64,000 nucleotides of DNA from Pseudomonas wadenswilerensis (GTDB taxonomy: Bacteria > Pseudomonadota > Gammaproteobacteria > Pseudomonadales > Pseudomonadaceae), in the NCBI RefSeq assembly GCF_900497695.1, contig NZ_UIDD01000007.1:558001-622000 (forward strand), given 5' to 3'. A model generated the notes under the pieces. That model did not search any database. It saw only the letters and a program-made list of their open reading frames with translations, and had not been told where the DNA came from. This document shows positions 8,575 through 17,411 of this stretch, piece by piece; positions within the stretch are counted from its first letter, which is position 1; every line of letters begins with the position of its first letter. The translations under genes and the position numbers were made by a program.

Positions 8575-9756
8575 CGGCAAGCCTTCAAGGACTTGTACGG
8601 CGCAGCGGGCAATGCGCTGGCAGGCCTGCTCCAGGCGTTCGCTATCAAGTACCAGGCCAAAGCGCAGGTGCCCAGCGGCGCTGGGGCCGAAAGCATCACC
8701 GGCCAGCACCGACACCCCATGTTCCTCCAGCAGGCGCTCGGCAAAGGCCTGGGCGCCGATTCCGGTCTCGCGGATATCAATCATCACGAACATGCCGCCA
8801 TCGGGCTTGTGCACGCGGATACCCGGGCAGCCTTCGAGGCTGGCGCAAACCCGGTCGCGCCGCTCGCGGTAGGTTTCGCGCATCTGCCGCACCTCGGGCA
8901 GATCCTGCTCCAACGCCACCTGGGCGGCGTTCTGGATAAAGTCCGGCAAGCCATAGAGCATGCACAGGGCCAGGTTGCCCAGGTGCTCGGCCAATACCTG
9001 CGGACCAATCACCCAGCCTACCCGCCAACCGGACATCGCGTGGGACTTGGACAGGCTGTTGATGGTCGCGCTGCGTGCGGCCATGCCCGGCAGGCTCGCC
9101 GGGCTGAAATGCTCGCCCTCAAACAGCAGCTCGCTGTACACCTCATCGGAGATCAGCCACAGGTCGTGGTCGATGCACAACTGCGCCAGGCGCTGCCAGG
9201 TGGCCTTGGGCAGGCTCGCGCCGGAGGGGTTGTGCGGACTGTTGAGCAGCAAGGCGCGCGTGCGTGCGGTGATCAGCCGGGCGACATCGTCGGGGTCGAC
9301 CCGAAAGCCCTGCTCCGGGTGCACCGGCACCGGTACCACCCTCGCGGCGCAGGCGCCGAACACGGCCTCATAGGTGACGTACATCGGCTCGGCGACGATG
9401 ACTTCGTCACCCGGGTCGAACAGGCACTGGGCCACGCCATACAGCGCGCATTGCGCACCGGCCAGCACCACGACTTCCAGCGGGTCGACCGGCTGCCCAC
9501 TGCGGCGGGTGTGGTGAGCGGCGATGGCGCTGCGCAAAGCCTCGCTGCCGCGCACGTCGGAATAATGGGTATGGCCGGCACGCAGGCTGTCGATGGCGGC
9601 GTCGACGATGGGTTGTGGCGTATCGAAATCCGGGTCACCGATCGATAGCAGGATGATATCCCGGCCCTGGCCTTGCAGTTCGACGGCGCGGTAGTGAATG
9701 TTCCAGGCTGCAGCACCGTCACCGGCGATACGTTGGGTGAGCGCGGAATAACGCAT
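8362..9756 (-). CDS. Class I/II PLP-dependent aminotransferase with an unusual C-terminal tail
   Basis: A fold-type I aminotransferase related to aspartate/aromatic aminotransferases (AspC/PatA type). Motifs: [12 protein letters not shown] near residue 35, NSPHNPSGA near residue 170, [11 protein letters not shown] near residue 200, and the PLP Lys in [17 protein letters not shown] near residue 235. The start is ATG at 9756. The fold should end near residue 392 (AVQVLEG), but the frame continues about 72 residues with low-complexity, antisense-like sequence and stops inside the convergent DUF1345 gene. The tail may be a lost stop codon. Substrate unknown. The region upstream carries a LacI-type palindrome. 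Confidence 0.85.
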   Translation of the reverse strand: MRYSALTQRIAGDGAAAWNIHYRAVELQGQGRDIILLSIGDPDFDTPQPIVDAAIDSLRAGHTHYSDVRGSEALRSAIAAHHTRRSGQPVDPLEVVVLAGAQCALYGVAQCLFDPGDEVIVAEPMYVTYEAVFGACAARVVPVPVHPEQGFRVDPDDVARLITARTRALLLNSPHNPSGASLPKATWQRLAQLCIDHDLWLISDEVYSELLFEGEHFSPASLPGMAARSATINSLSKSHAMSGWRVGWVIGPQVLAEHLGNLALCMLYGLPDFIQNAAQVALEQDLPEVRQMRETYRERRDRVCASLEGCPGIRVHKPDGGMFVMIDIRETGIGAQAFAERLLEEHGVSVLAGDAFGPSAAGHLRFGLVLDSERLEQACQRIARCAVQVLEGLPSVQQTGRDVDGKAQNRGIEHEAYQGVGQDDAAHLPIGNPHVRSLHRDVEGEREIMKVPVIGVQLAVGKAQ

Positions 9757-10064
9757 GGACGGTCTCCTTGACTGAACCTGGACGCGCCATTGGTCTGAAA
9801 CTCCCTGGCAAGCATCCCAGCCGACTGCCGGTAAAAATAGCAGAACGGTATTGCTCGACGCGGGGAAATATTCCGTGCAAACGTTTGCCTGGCAAACAAA
9901 TGTGTTCGCCCTGCCCTGCACCGCGCGTGACCTGGGTCAAACAAACGAAAAACCGTCATGATCGGCGGCGGACACTGATGCCGGTGATGCTATGTTTAGG
10001 TTTCTGTCCGGGTCACCTCGGCCCGCCCACTCTTGCGTGAGGTTCACCGTACAAGGAGGCCGGC
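9757..10064. other. Divergent intergenic region (308 bp), aminotransferase / DUF1652
   Basis: Holds the upstream regions of both the aminotransferase (minus) and the DUF1652 gene (plus). No credible gene is present. The one clear element is the perfect palindrome described separately at 9877-9888, with a nearby half-like GGCAAAC at 9891-9897. Confidence 0.6.
9877..9888. promoter_or_regulatory. Perfect 12-bp palindrome, LacI/GalR-type operator candidate
   Basis: GCAAACGTTTGC is a perfect palindrome with the central CG pair typical of LacI/GalR-family operators. It lies 121 bp upstream of the aminotransferase start and 177 bp upstream of the DUF1652 gene. No LacI-family gene is in the window, so the regulator would act in trans. 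Confidence 0.5.
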
Positions 10065-10325
10065 ATGAACAAGCTGACGTTCCCCAACGCCTGCCAGATG
10101 ATGCGCTGGCATTTTCATCCGCTGGGCTTCGAGGCCAGCATGGACGCTCCGCGAAGCATGGTTGCGCGCCTGTTCGACCGGGCCACCGGCGAAACCCTGC
10201 TGGCGATTGCCGGCATTCCCTGTGCCACGCTGATGCAGGCGGCTGACGTCGAACGCATCATCGAAGCGGTGGAGGCGGAACTCGACGCCTTCGAACCCTC
10301 CTGCAACCTGCGCGCCGTCGGCTGA
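10065..10325 (+). CDS. DUF1652 family protein
   Basis: A small 86-residue cytoplasmic protein matching the Pseudomonas DUF1652 family: it opens with NKLTFPNACQMMRWHFHPLGFEA and ends with a helical segment IIEAVEAELDAF. The ATG at 10065 has a strong AAGGAGG site. Function unknown. Its stop codon abuts, end to end, the stop of the convergent GGDEF/EAL gene. Confidence 0.8.
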   Translation: MNKLTFPNACQMMRWHFHPLGFEASMDAPRSMVARLFDRATGETLLAIAGIPCATLMQAADVERIIEAVEAELDAFEPSCNLRAVG

Positions 10326-12410
10326 TCAGCTGGCGGCCAGGGGCTCGCGCCCTCGCTCGATATCGGCAATGAAGCGCTCGGCCGGCTGTGGCTGGCCGAG
10401 CAGGTACCCTTGCAAGGAATCACAACCCAGCCGGGTCAGGAAGCTCTGCTGGCGATCGGTCTCTACGCCTTCGGCAACAATCCGCAACCCCAATGCCTGC
10501 CCTAGCGCGACAATCGCCGAGACGATGGCGGCATCGTCGCTGTCCTGCTCCAGGTCGCGAACAAAGCCACGGTCGATCTTCAGCTCGTTGGCCGGCAGAC
10601 GCTTGAGGTACATCAGGCTCGAATAGCCGGTGCCGAAGTCGTCGATGGACAGGTCCACCCCCATGTCTGCAAGCTGTTGCAACACTTGCATGCTGGCGTC
10701 GGCATCGCGCATGGCGGTGGTTTCGGTGATCTCCAGGGTCAGGCTGTTGGCCGGCAACTGATGGCGCTCCAGGACCTTGGCCACGCTCTCGACCAACCCG
10801 CTGTGGCAGAACTGGATGGCCGAGAGGTTCACGGCGATGCGCCAGTCGCTGTGGCCCTGGTCGATCCAGATGCGCATCTGCCGACAGGCCTCGTCCAGTA
10901 CCCACTCGCCAATGGGGATGATCAACCCGGTTTTCTCCGCCTGGACGATAAAGCGGTCCGGCAGCAGCAGGCCGTGCTGCGGGTGTTCCCAGCGCAGCAG
11001 CGCTTCGGCACCGATCGGCTGGCAGTTGTGGGCATCGAACTTGGGCTGGTAATACAGGCGGAACTGGCCCTGCTCCAGGGCCACGCGCAAATCCTGCAGC
11101 AGTTGCAACTGCAGGCGCGCGTTGCTGTTCATTGACACGTCGAAGAAGCTGTAGCCGTTCTTGCCGGCGCTCTTGGCGTGGTACATGGCGGCATCGGCGT
11201 TGCGCAGCAGCTCGTGCTGGTCGATGCCATTACCCGGGTACAGGACGATACCGATGCTCGCCGAGATCTGCAGGTTCTGCTCGGCAACGCGAAAGCTGCG
11301 CGAGATCAGGTTGACCTGCTTGGCCGCCACGCCCACGGCGTCATCGGCTTCCTGCAGGTCCACCAGCAGCACGAACTCATCGCCGCCGATCCGCGCCAGG
11401 GTGTCCTGGCTATGCAGATGTCCGCGCAGGCGCAGGGCGACTTCCTTGAGCAACTGGTCGCCCATATGGTGGCCGAAGGCATCGTTGACCGGCTTGAAGC
11501 CATCCAGGTCGATGAACATCAGGGCGAAACAGCCACCCTGCTCGGCCACCTTGCTGATCGCCTGGTCGATTCGGTCGGCCAGCAGCGTGCGGTTGGGCAA
11601 GCCGGTGAGCGTGTCGTGCAGGGCCAGTTGGGTGAGTTCCTGATTGGCCAGGGTCAGCGAACGGGCAAGTTCGGCGGTCCGGGCTTCCAGGCGAGCATCC
11701 AGCACCGAGGTCAGCAAGGCCGCGGCCAGCACCGCCAGGGTGGTAATCAGCACCAGGTAATCCAGGCCGTTGCCGCTCAGGCCATTACCCAGGGCGCCGC
11801 AGTAACTGCCTTCAGGGAAGTTCGCCGCGGCCATGCCGGTGTAATGCATGCCGACGATTGCCACGCCCATGACGATCGCCGCGCCGCCACGGATCTGCCG
11901 CACGTAGAGGGTCTGCTGGCGCAGGCGGAAGGCGATCCACAAGGCCGCCGCCGAAGCGCCGACGGCGATCAGCAACGAGGCGCTGAACAACGTGGGGTCG
12001 TAGTCGATGCCCGGCGCCATGCGCAGCGCGGCCATGCCGGTGTAATGCATGCTGCTGATACCGGTGCCCATGATCAGTGCGCCAAAACCCAGCTGCAACC
12101 AGGGCAAGGTCGGCTGGCTGACCAGCCACAGGGCAAAGCCCGACGACAGCCCGGCGATCAGCAGCGACAGCAAGGTCAGGGTAATGTCATAGCCCAGCTC
12201 GATCGGCAGGCTCAGGGCGAGCATGCCGATAAAGTGCATCGACCAGATCCCGGTGCCCATGGCCAGCGCCCCGCCAGCGATCCACAGGTACACCGCACGG
12301 CCCTTGGCGGTGGTGATCCGGCCGGTCAGGTCAAGGGCGGTATACGAAGCAAGGATGGCCACACACAGCGAAATCAATACCAGCGAAGAAGAGTAACTAC
12401 CGATCAGCAT
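10326..12410 (-). CDS. MHYT-GGDEF-EAL cyclic-di-GMP signalling protein
   Basis: A 694-residue inner-membrane protein. The N-terminal MHYT sensor has about seven helices with repeated motifs (MHFIGM, MHYTGMAALRM, MHYTGMAAANF) that are thought to bind copper and sense a diffusible ligand such as oxygen. Then a GGDEF domain (LARIGGDEFVLLVD near residue 355) and an EAL domain (GAEALLRWEHP near residue 480; SIDDFGTGYSSL) follow. Both active sites look intact. The product-inhibition I-site position reads HSQD instead of RxxD, so feedback inhibition may be lost. The ATG at 12410 starts exactly at the first membrane helix. Confidence 0.92.
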   Translation of the reverse strand: MLIGSYSSSLVLISLCVAILASYTALDLTGRITTAKGRAVYLWIAGGALAMGTGIWSMHFIGMLALSLPIELGYDITLTLLSLLIAGLSSGFALWLVSQPTLPWLQLGFGALIMGTGISSMHYTGMAALRMAPGIDYDPTLFSASLLIAVGASAAALWIAFRLRQQTLYVRQIRGGAAIVMGVAIVGMHYTGMAAANFPEGSYCGALGNGLSGNGLDYLVLITTLAVLAAALLTSVLDARLEARTAELARSLTLANQELTQLALHDTLTGLPNRTLLADRIDQAISKVAEQGGCFALMFIDLDGFKPVNDAFGHHMGDQLLKEVALRLRGHLHSQDTLARIGGDEFVLLVDLQEADDAVGVAAKQVNLISRSFRVAEQNLQISASIGIVLYPGNGIDQHELLRNADAAMYHAKSAGKNGYSFFDVSMNSNARLQLQLLQDLRVALEQGQFRLYYQPKFDAHNCQPIGAEALLRWEHPQHGLLLPDRFIVQAEKTGLIIPIGEWVLDEACRQMRIWIDQGHSDWRIAVNLSAIQFCHSGLVESVAKVLERHQLPANSLTLEITETTAMRDADASMQVLQQLADMGVDLSIDDFGTGYSSLMYLKRLPANELKIDRGFVRDLEQDSDDAAIVSAIVALGQALGLRIVAEGVETDRQQSFLTRLGCDSLQGYLLGQPQPAERFIADIERGREPLAAS

Positions 12411-12680
12411 GAGGCCTTCCACAACCCGTAGACCGGGCACTGGCAAGGCCCGGATAAAAGCCGATGATTGTACTCAACCTTTGGCGAAACGCACGGAGTT
12501 TCGGTGGAAGATGGCAATAACGAATCATCGCCTCTTCAGATGATTTCTAGAATATATTTATCATATAAAACAGTAAGTTAAGATCATAAATTAAAGCTAT
12601 ATGGCAGCATTCAATGCAATCTGCATCGAAAGCCGCCATACCGAACATACGACTTTAACAAGTTTATCTATTCACTTGTT
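12411..12680. other. AT-rich intergenic region without a gene
   Basis: 270 bp of unusually AT-rich sequence between opmB and the GGDEF-EAL gene. It should hold the promoter of the GGDEF-EAL gene (minus strand) and the end of the mux transcript. A weak inverted repeat (AACAAGT / ACTTGTT, about 12659-12682) overlaps the opmB stop but lacks a T-tract. Short open frames here are not convincing. Confidence 0.5.
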
Positions 12681-14186
12681 TTATAAGGATTTATCTTCAT
12701 CTTCCTGCTCAACAAACGCCGCCTGCGAGTCCCAGCCACCGCCCAGCGCCGCAATCAACTGCACGCTGGCCACCAGCCGCCCCTGCAGCAGGTTGAGCAC
12801 GCTGCGCTCGTTGCTCAGGGCGGTGGTCTGCACGTTGACCACGTCCAGGTAGGCGATCAGCCCGGCCTTGTACTGGTTGTTGGTCAGGCGCAGGGATTCG
12901 CGGGCCGAGTCCAGGGCTTCGCTGCGCACCCGGGCTTCGTCTTCGTAGACCTTGAGCTGCACCAGGTAGTTTTCCACTTCCTTGAAGCCGTCGAGCACGG
13001 TCTGGCGGTACTGGGCCACGGTCTGGTCGTAGACCGCTTCGCTGCGGTCCACTTCGGCGGCGCGCTGGCCGGCGTCGAACAGGGTCATGGCCAACTGCGG
13101 GCCGACCGACCAGAAGCGATTCGGCAGGCTGATCCAGTCGCTGAAGCGGCTACTGCTGTAGCCGCCGCTCATGCTCAGGGTCAGGTCCGGGAAGTAGGCG
13201 GCGCGGGCCACGCCGATGCTGGCGTTGGCCGACATCACGTTGCGCTCGGCCTTGGCGATGTCGGGGCGGCGTTCCAGCAGTTGCGAGGGCAAGGCCAGCG
13301 GTACCTGCGGCAGTGCCGGGATGTCCTTGCTGTCGGCCAGGGCGAACTCGGCCGGGGCCTTGCCCAGCAGCACGGCGATAGCGTTTTCCAGTTGCGCGCG
13401 CTGCCACACCAGGTCGATCAGGTCGGCCTGGGTGCTTTTCAGCTGGGTTTGCGCCTGGGCTACCGCGTCCTTGCCCGAGACGCCGGCACGGTACTGGTTC
13501 TCGGTCATTTTCAGCGAACGCTCATAGGCCTCGACGGTGGCCTCGAGCAGGCGCTTCTGCTCGTCGAGCACCCGCAGCTGCAGGTAGTTCTGCACCAGCT
13601 CCGACTGCAGGCTCAGGCGGATCGCCGCCATGTCGGCAAGGCTGGCCTCGGCGCTGGCCTGGTTGGCGGCCAGGCCGTCACGCAGCTTGCCCCACAGGTC
13701 GGCCTCCCAGCTCACCCCCAGCTGGGTGCTATAGGTGTTGCGGATGCCGCTGCTGTTGTTGCTCAGGCTCGAGCTTGAGCTGCCGGTGCCCTGGCTGGAA
13801 CGGGTCTTGCCGGCCGACAGGTCGAGGCTTGGGAACAGTGCGCCACGGGCGCTGCGCACCAGGGCCTGGGCCTGGCGGTACTGGGCTTCGTACTGGGCGA
13901 CGGTCTGGTTGCTGGCATTGAGCTGCTCGACCAGGCCATTGAGCTGGGCGTCGCCGTACAGCTCCCACCAGGCGCCGCGGGCAATGGCGTCCGAAGGGTT
14001 GGCCTGGGTCCAGCCTTCGGCGTGCTTGAACGCCACCGGCGCCGGGGTCTCGGGCCGGTGGTAATCCGGGCTCAGGGTACAAGCGCTGAGCATCGCCAGG
14101 CACAGGGCCGAGGCCAGCAGGCGCGAGCCGCGGGCAGCCAGCAGCGGCTGCAGCGAACGGTCGGAAAAAAGCGGACGTCGGGTCAT
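12681..14186 (-). CDS. opmB: RND efflux outer-membrane lipoprotein OpmB-like
   Basis: A 501-residue TolC/OprM-family outer-membrane channel. It has a lipoprotein signal (CLAMLSAC, Cys at about residue 36), then TLSPDYHRPETPAP, a typical NodT-type start. Two OEP repeats follow, with QAQTQLKSTQADLIDLVWQRAQLENAIAVLLG near residue 240 and the ERRPDIAKAERNVMSANASIGVARAAYFPDLTLS signature near residue 305 (given here only as landmarks). The start overlaps the muxC stop by 4 bp, so it is the last gene of the mux operon. Confidence 0.92.
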   Translation of the reverse strand: MTRRPLFSDRSLQPLLAARGSRLLASALCLAMLSACTLSPDYHRPETPAPVAFKHAEGWTQANPSDAIARGAWWELYGDAQLNGLVEQLNASNQTVAQYEAQYRQAQALVRSARGALFPSLDLSAGKTRSSQGTGSSSSSLSNNSSGIRNTYSTQLGVSWEADLWGKLRDGLAANQASAEASLADMAAIRLSLQSELVQNYLQLRVLDEQKRLLEATVEAYERSLKMTENQYRAGVSGKDAVAQAQTQLKSTQADLIDLVWQRAQLENAIAVLLGKAPAEFALADSKDIPALPQVPLALPSQLLERRPDIAKAERNVMSANASIGVARAAYFPDLTLSMSGGYSSSRFSDWISLPNRFWSVGPQLAMTLFDAGQRAAEVDRSEAVYDQTVAQYRQTVLDGFKEVENYLVQLKVYEDEARVRSEALDSARESLRLTNNQYKAGLIAYLDVVNVQTTALSNERSVLNLLQGRLVASVQLIAALGGGWDSQAAFVEQEDEDKSL

Positions 14187-17100
14187 AGCGGGGTTTCCAA
14201 AGCAGCGTCGGTACGCACGCCGCGCCAGCGGTTGAAGCGATGGCGCAGGCGGTCCAGATAGAGGTAGACCACCGGGGTGGTGTAAAGCGTGAGGATCTGG
14301 CTGAAGACCAGCCCGCCGATGATGGTCAGGCCCAGTGGCTGGCGCATCTCGGCGCCTTCAGCGTGGCTGAGCAGCAGCGGCAAGGCGCCGAGGATGGCCG
14401 CCAGGGTAGTCATCAGGATCGGCCGCAGGCGCAGCAGGCAGGCACGGCGGATCGACTCCTCCGGGCTCAGGTGCTCGTGACGCTCCAGTTGCAGGGCCAG
14501 GTCGATCATCATGATCGCGTTCTTCTTCACCACGCCGATCAGCAGGAACAAGCCGAGCAGGGAGATCAGGCTGAACTCGCTGCCGACCACGTAAAGGGTC
14601 AGCAAGGCCCCTACCCCGGCCGATGGCAGCGTCGAGAGGATGGTCAGCGGGTGAATGTAGCTTTCGTAGAGGATGCCCAGCACCAGGTACACCGCCAGCA
14701 AGGCGCCGAGGATCATGAACGGCTGGCCCTTCTGGCTTTCGGCGAAGGCATCGCCGGTACCGCCGAGCTTGGCGATCACGTCCTCGGGCAGGCCGACCTT
14801 GGCCACCGCCCGCTCCACCGCAGCCAGGGCCTGGTCCTGGCTGTAGCCTTCGGCGATGTCGAAGTTGATGCTCTCGGAGGCGAACTGGTCCTCGTGACTG
14901 ACGCGGTCGTCGGCCAGGCTGTTCTCGTAATGGGCGAAGGTGGCCAGCGGCACCCTTGCGCCATCGGCAGTAATCACCTGGACCTGCTCCAGGGTACGCG
15001 GGTCCTGGGCGTACCTGGGGTTGATCTCCATCACCACCTGATACTGGTTGAGGCTGTCGTAGATGGTCGAGATCTGCCGCTGGCTGTAGGCGTTGTTGAG
15101 CACCGAGGTGACCATGCTCATGTCGATGCCCAGGCGCTTGGCCTGCTCGCGGTCGACCACCAGGGTTATCTGCTGGGTGCCACCCCCCTCGCGGGCGTCG
15201 ATGGCAGTCAGCTCCGGCAGCGCCTTGAACGCGGCGACCACCTTCGGGTACCACTCGCGCAGGGCCGACAGTTCGCTGCTTTGCAGGGTATAGAGGAACT
15301 GCGAGCTGCTCTGGTCGCGGCCGCCGCCGAACTGCAGGTCCTGGTCGGCCATCAGGAACAGCCGCCCGCCGGGCACCTTGGGCATCTCTTTGCGCAGGCG
15401 CTCGATGATCTTCTGCGCCGACACCTTGCGCTCGCTGAGCGGTTTGAGGCGCACGATCACCATGGCGTTGTTGGTGCCGCTGTTGCCGCCGATGAAGCCG
15501 GCGACGCTTTCCACCGCCGGGTCGGCCAGCAAGGCGCGGCGGTAGATTTCCATCTTCGGCTGCATCACTTGGAACGACAGGCCGTCGTCGCCGCGGACAA
15601 AGCCCATCAGCTGGCCGGTGTCCTGCTGCGGCAGGAAGGTCTTGGGCACCACCACGTACAAGGCAATGTTGACCGCGATGGTCACCAGCAGGCTCAGGAG
15701 GGTCAGGCGCCGGTGGCGCATCACCCAGTCCAGGCTGCGCCCGTAACCGGCCATCATGCGCTGGTTGAGCTGCGCGCTCCAGCGTTGCAGGCGAGTCTGC
15801 TCGCCCTCTGGCTGGGCTTTGAGCCAGCGTGCGCAGAGCATCGGCGTGAGGGTCAGGGAGACCAGCAGCGACACCAGGATCGCCACCGCCAGGGTGATGG
15901 AGAACTCGCGAAACAGCGAACCGACGATACCGCCCATGAACAGGATCGAGACGAACACCACCACCAGCGACAGGTTCATCGACAGCAAGGTGAAGCCGAC
16001 TTCCTTGGAGCCCAGGTACGCGGCGCGCATCGGCGGCACGCCCTCGTCGATATGCCGGGAGATGTTCTCCAGCACCACGATGGCGTCGTCGACCACCAGG
16101 CCGGTGGCGAGAATCAGGGCCATCAGCGACAGGTTGTTCAGCGAGAAGCCGCACAGGTACATGGCCGCAAACGTGCCGACCAGCGACACCGGCACCGCCA
16201 GGGTCGGGATCAACGATGCGCGCAGGTTGCCAAGGAACAGGAACACCACCAGGATCACCAGCACCACGGCGATGATCAGGGTGTGCTCGGCTTCCTTGAG
16301 GGTCGCCTTGATCACCGGCGAGCGGTCCATGGCCACGTCCAGCTTGACGCTGGCGGGCATCAGCGACTCCAGGGCCGGCAGCTGCTCCTTGATCTTGCTT
16401 ACGGTCTCGATGATGTTGGCGCCGGTCTGGCGATTGATCACCAGCAGCACCGCGTCCTGATCGTTGAAGAACCCGCTGTTGTAGCGGTTCTCCACCGCGT
16501 CGCTGAGCTTGGCCACGTGGCTCAGGCGCAGCACCGCGCCGTCCTGGTAGCGAATCACCAGGGGCTCGTAGTCCTTGGCTTTCTCCAGTTGGTCGTTGGC
16601 CTGCACCTGCCAGTTGCGCTGGCCATCTTCGATAAAGCCCTTGGGCCGGCGCTGGTTGGCATTGGCGATGGTCTGGCGCACGTCATCGAGGGCCACGCCA
16701 TACTGGTTGAGCAACTGCGGCTCGAGTTCGACGCGCACCGCCGGCAGCGAACTGCCGCCGATCTGCACCTCGCCTACCCCCGGCACCTGGGACAGGCTCT
16801 GGGACAGGATGGTCGAGGCCAGGTCGTACAACTGGCCCTTCTGCAGCACGCTGGAGGTCAGTGCCAGGACCATGATCGGCGCCTGGGACGGATTGTATTT
16901 CTTGTAGGTGGGCATGCTGCGCATGCCGCTGGGCAACAGGTTGCGCGAGGCGTTGATGGCAGCCTGCACCTCGCGCGCCGCCGCGTCGATGTCACGGCCC
17001 TGGTCGAAGCCGAGGATTACCCGGGTCGAGCCCTGGCTGGAACTGCTGGTCAGGGTGTTGACCCCGGAGATCGCGCCCATGGAGCGCTCCAGCGGCGTGG

Positions 17101-17290
17101 CCACGGTCGAGGCCATGACCTCGGGGCTGGCGCCCGGCAGGCTGGCCTGGACCACGATCACCGGGAACTCGATCTGCGGCAGCGGCGCCACCGGCAACAG
17201 GCCGAAGCTGACGCCACCCAGCAGCATGATTGCCAGGCTCAGCAGCATCGTCGCCACTGGGCGGGCGATGAACGGAGCTGAGAGGTTCAT
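14183..17290 (-). CDS. muxC: RND efflux transporter subunit MuxC-like
   Basis: A 1035-residue inner-membrane RND proton antiporter. The N-terminal FIARPVATMLLSLAIMLLGG helix, twelve membrane helices and two large periplasmic loops are present; the proton-relay Asp pair sits in LVVDDAIVVLENISRH near residue 400. MuxB and MuxC form a heteromultimeric pump (equivalent to MdtB/MdtC). The ATG at 17290 is chosen because family members start MNLSAPFI; the 13 codons upstream run into the heptamer repeats. A 121-bp gap with a repeat array separates it from muxB. Confidence 0.93.
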   Translation of the reverse strand: MNLSAPFIARPVATMLLSLAIMLLGGVSFGLLPVAPLPQIEFPVIVVQASLPGASPEVMASTVATPLERSMGAISGVNTLTSSSSQGSTRVILGFDQGRDIDAAAREVQAAINASRNLLPSGMRSMPTYKKYNPSQAPIMVLALTSSVLQKGQLYDLASTILSQSLSQVPGVGEVQIGGSSLPAVRVELEPQLLNQYGVALDDVRQTIANANQRRPKGFIEDGQRNWQVQANDQLEKAKDYEPLVIRYQDGAVLRLSHVAKLSDAVENRYNSGFFNDQDAVLLVINRQTGANIIETVSKIKEQLPALESLMPASVKLDVAMDRSPVIKATLKEAEHTLIIAVVLVILVVFLFLGNLRASLIPTLAVPVSLVGTFAAMYLCGFSLNNLSLMALILATGLVVDDAIVVLENISRHIDEGVPPMRAAYLGSKEVGFTLLSMNLSLVVVFVSILFMGGIVGSLFREFSITLAVAILVSLLVSLTLTPMLCARWLKAQPEGEQTRLQRWSAQLNQRMMAGYGRSLDWVMRHRRLTLLSLLVTIAVNIALYVVVPKTFLPQQDTGQLMGFVRGDDGLSFQVMQPKMEIYRRALLADPAVESVAGFIGGNSGTNNAMVIVRLKPLSERKVSAQKIIERLRKEMPKVPGGRLFLMADQDLQFGGGRDQSSSQFLYTLQSSELSALREWYPKVVAAFKALPELTAIDAREGGGTQQITLVVDREQAKRLGIDMSMVTSVLNNAYSQRQISTIYDSLNQYQVVMEINPRYAQDPRTLEQVQVITADGARVPLATFAHYENSLADDRVSHEDQFASESINFDIAEGYSQDQALAAVERAVAKVGLPEDVIAKLGGTGDAFAESQKGQPFMILGALLAVYLVLGILYESYIHPLTILSTLPSAGVGALLTLYVVGSEFSLISLLGLFLLIGVVKKNAIMMIDLALQLERHEHLSPEESIRRACLLRLRPILMTTLAAILGALPLLLSHAEGAEMRQPLGLTIIGGLVFSQILTLYTTPVVYLYLDRLRHRFNRWRGVRTDAALETPL

Positions 17291-17303
17291 GGGTGGCTCC
17301 AGT

Positions 17304-17407
17304 TGCAAGCTGCAAGCTGCAAGCTGCAAGCAACTTGAGGTGACCTTCGATGCACAGATCGAACACCGGACCGCTTGCAGCTTGCAGCTTGCGGCTTGTA
17401 GCTGGCG
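17304..17407. repeat. Heptamer tandem/inverted repeat array between muxB and muxC
   Basis: Four perfect tandem copies of TGCAAGC (17304-17331) are followed, after 41 nt, by four inverted copies (GCTTGCA, GCTTGCA, GCTTGCG, GCTTGTA; 17373-17400) and a further degenerate one. The transcript could fold into a stem of about 28 bp inside the operon. The last repeat is close to the muxB stop codon (17412), and the first lies 14 nt upstream of the muxC start. Confidence 0.92.
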
Positions 17408-17411
17408 CCGA

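Noticed and set aside
12659..12682. Hairpin at the opmB stop as a terminator
   Set aside because: Short AT stem and no T-tract; too weak to call.
12601..12852. Plus-strand frame beginning in the AT-rich gap
   Set aside because: Mostly antisense of opmB and no ribosome site.
14240..17281. Very long (1013-codon) plus-strand open frame
   Set aside because: Antisense of muxC; His/Gln/Gly-rich composition typical of shadow frames in GC-rich genes.
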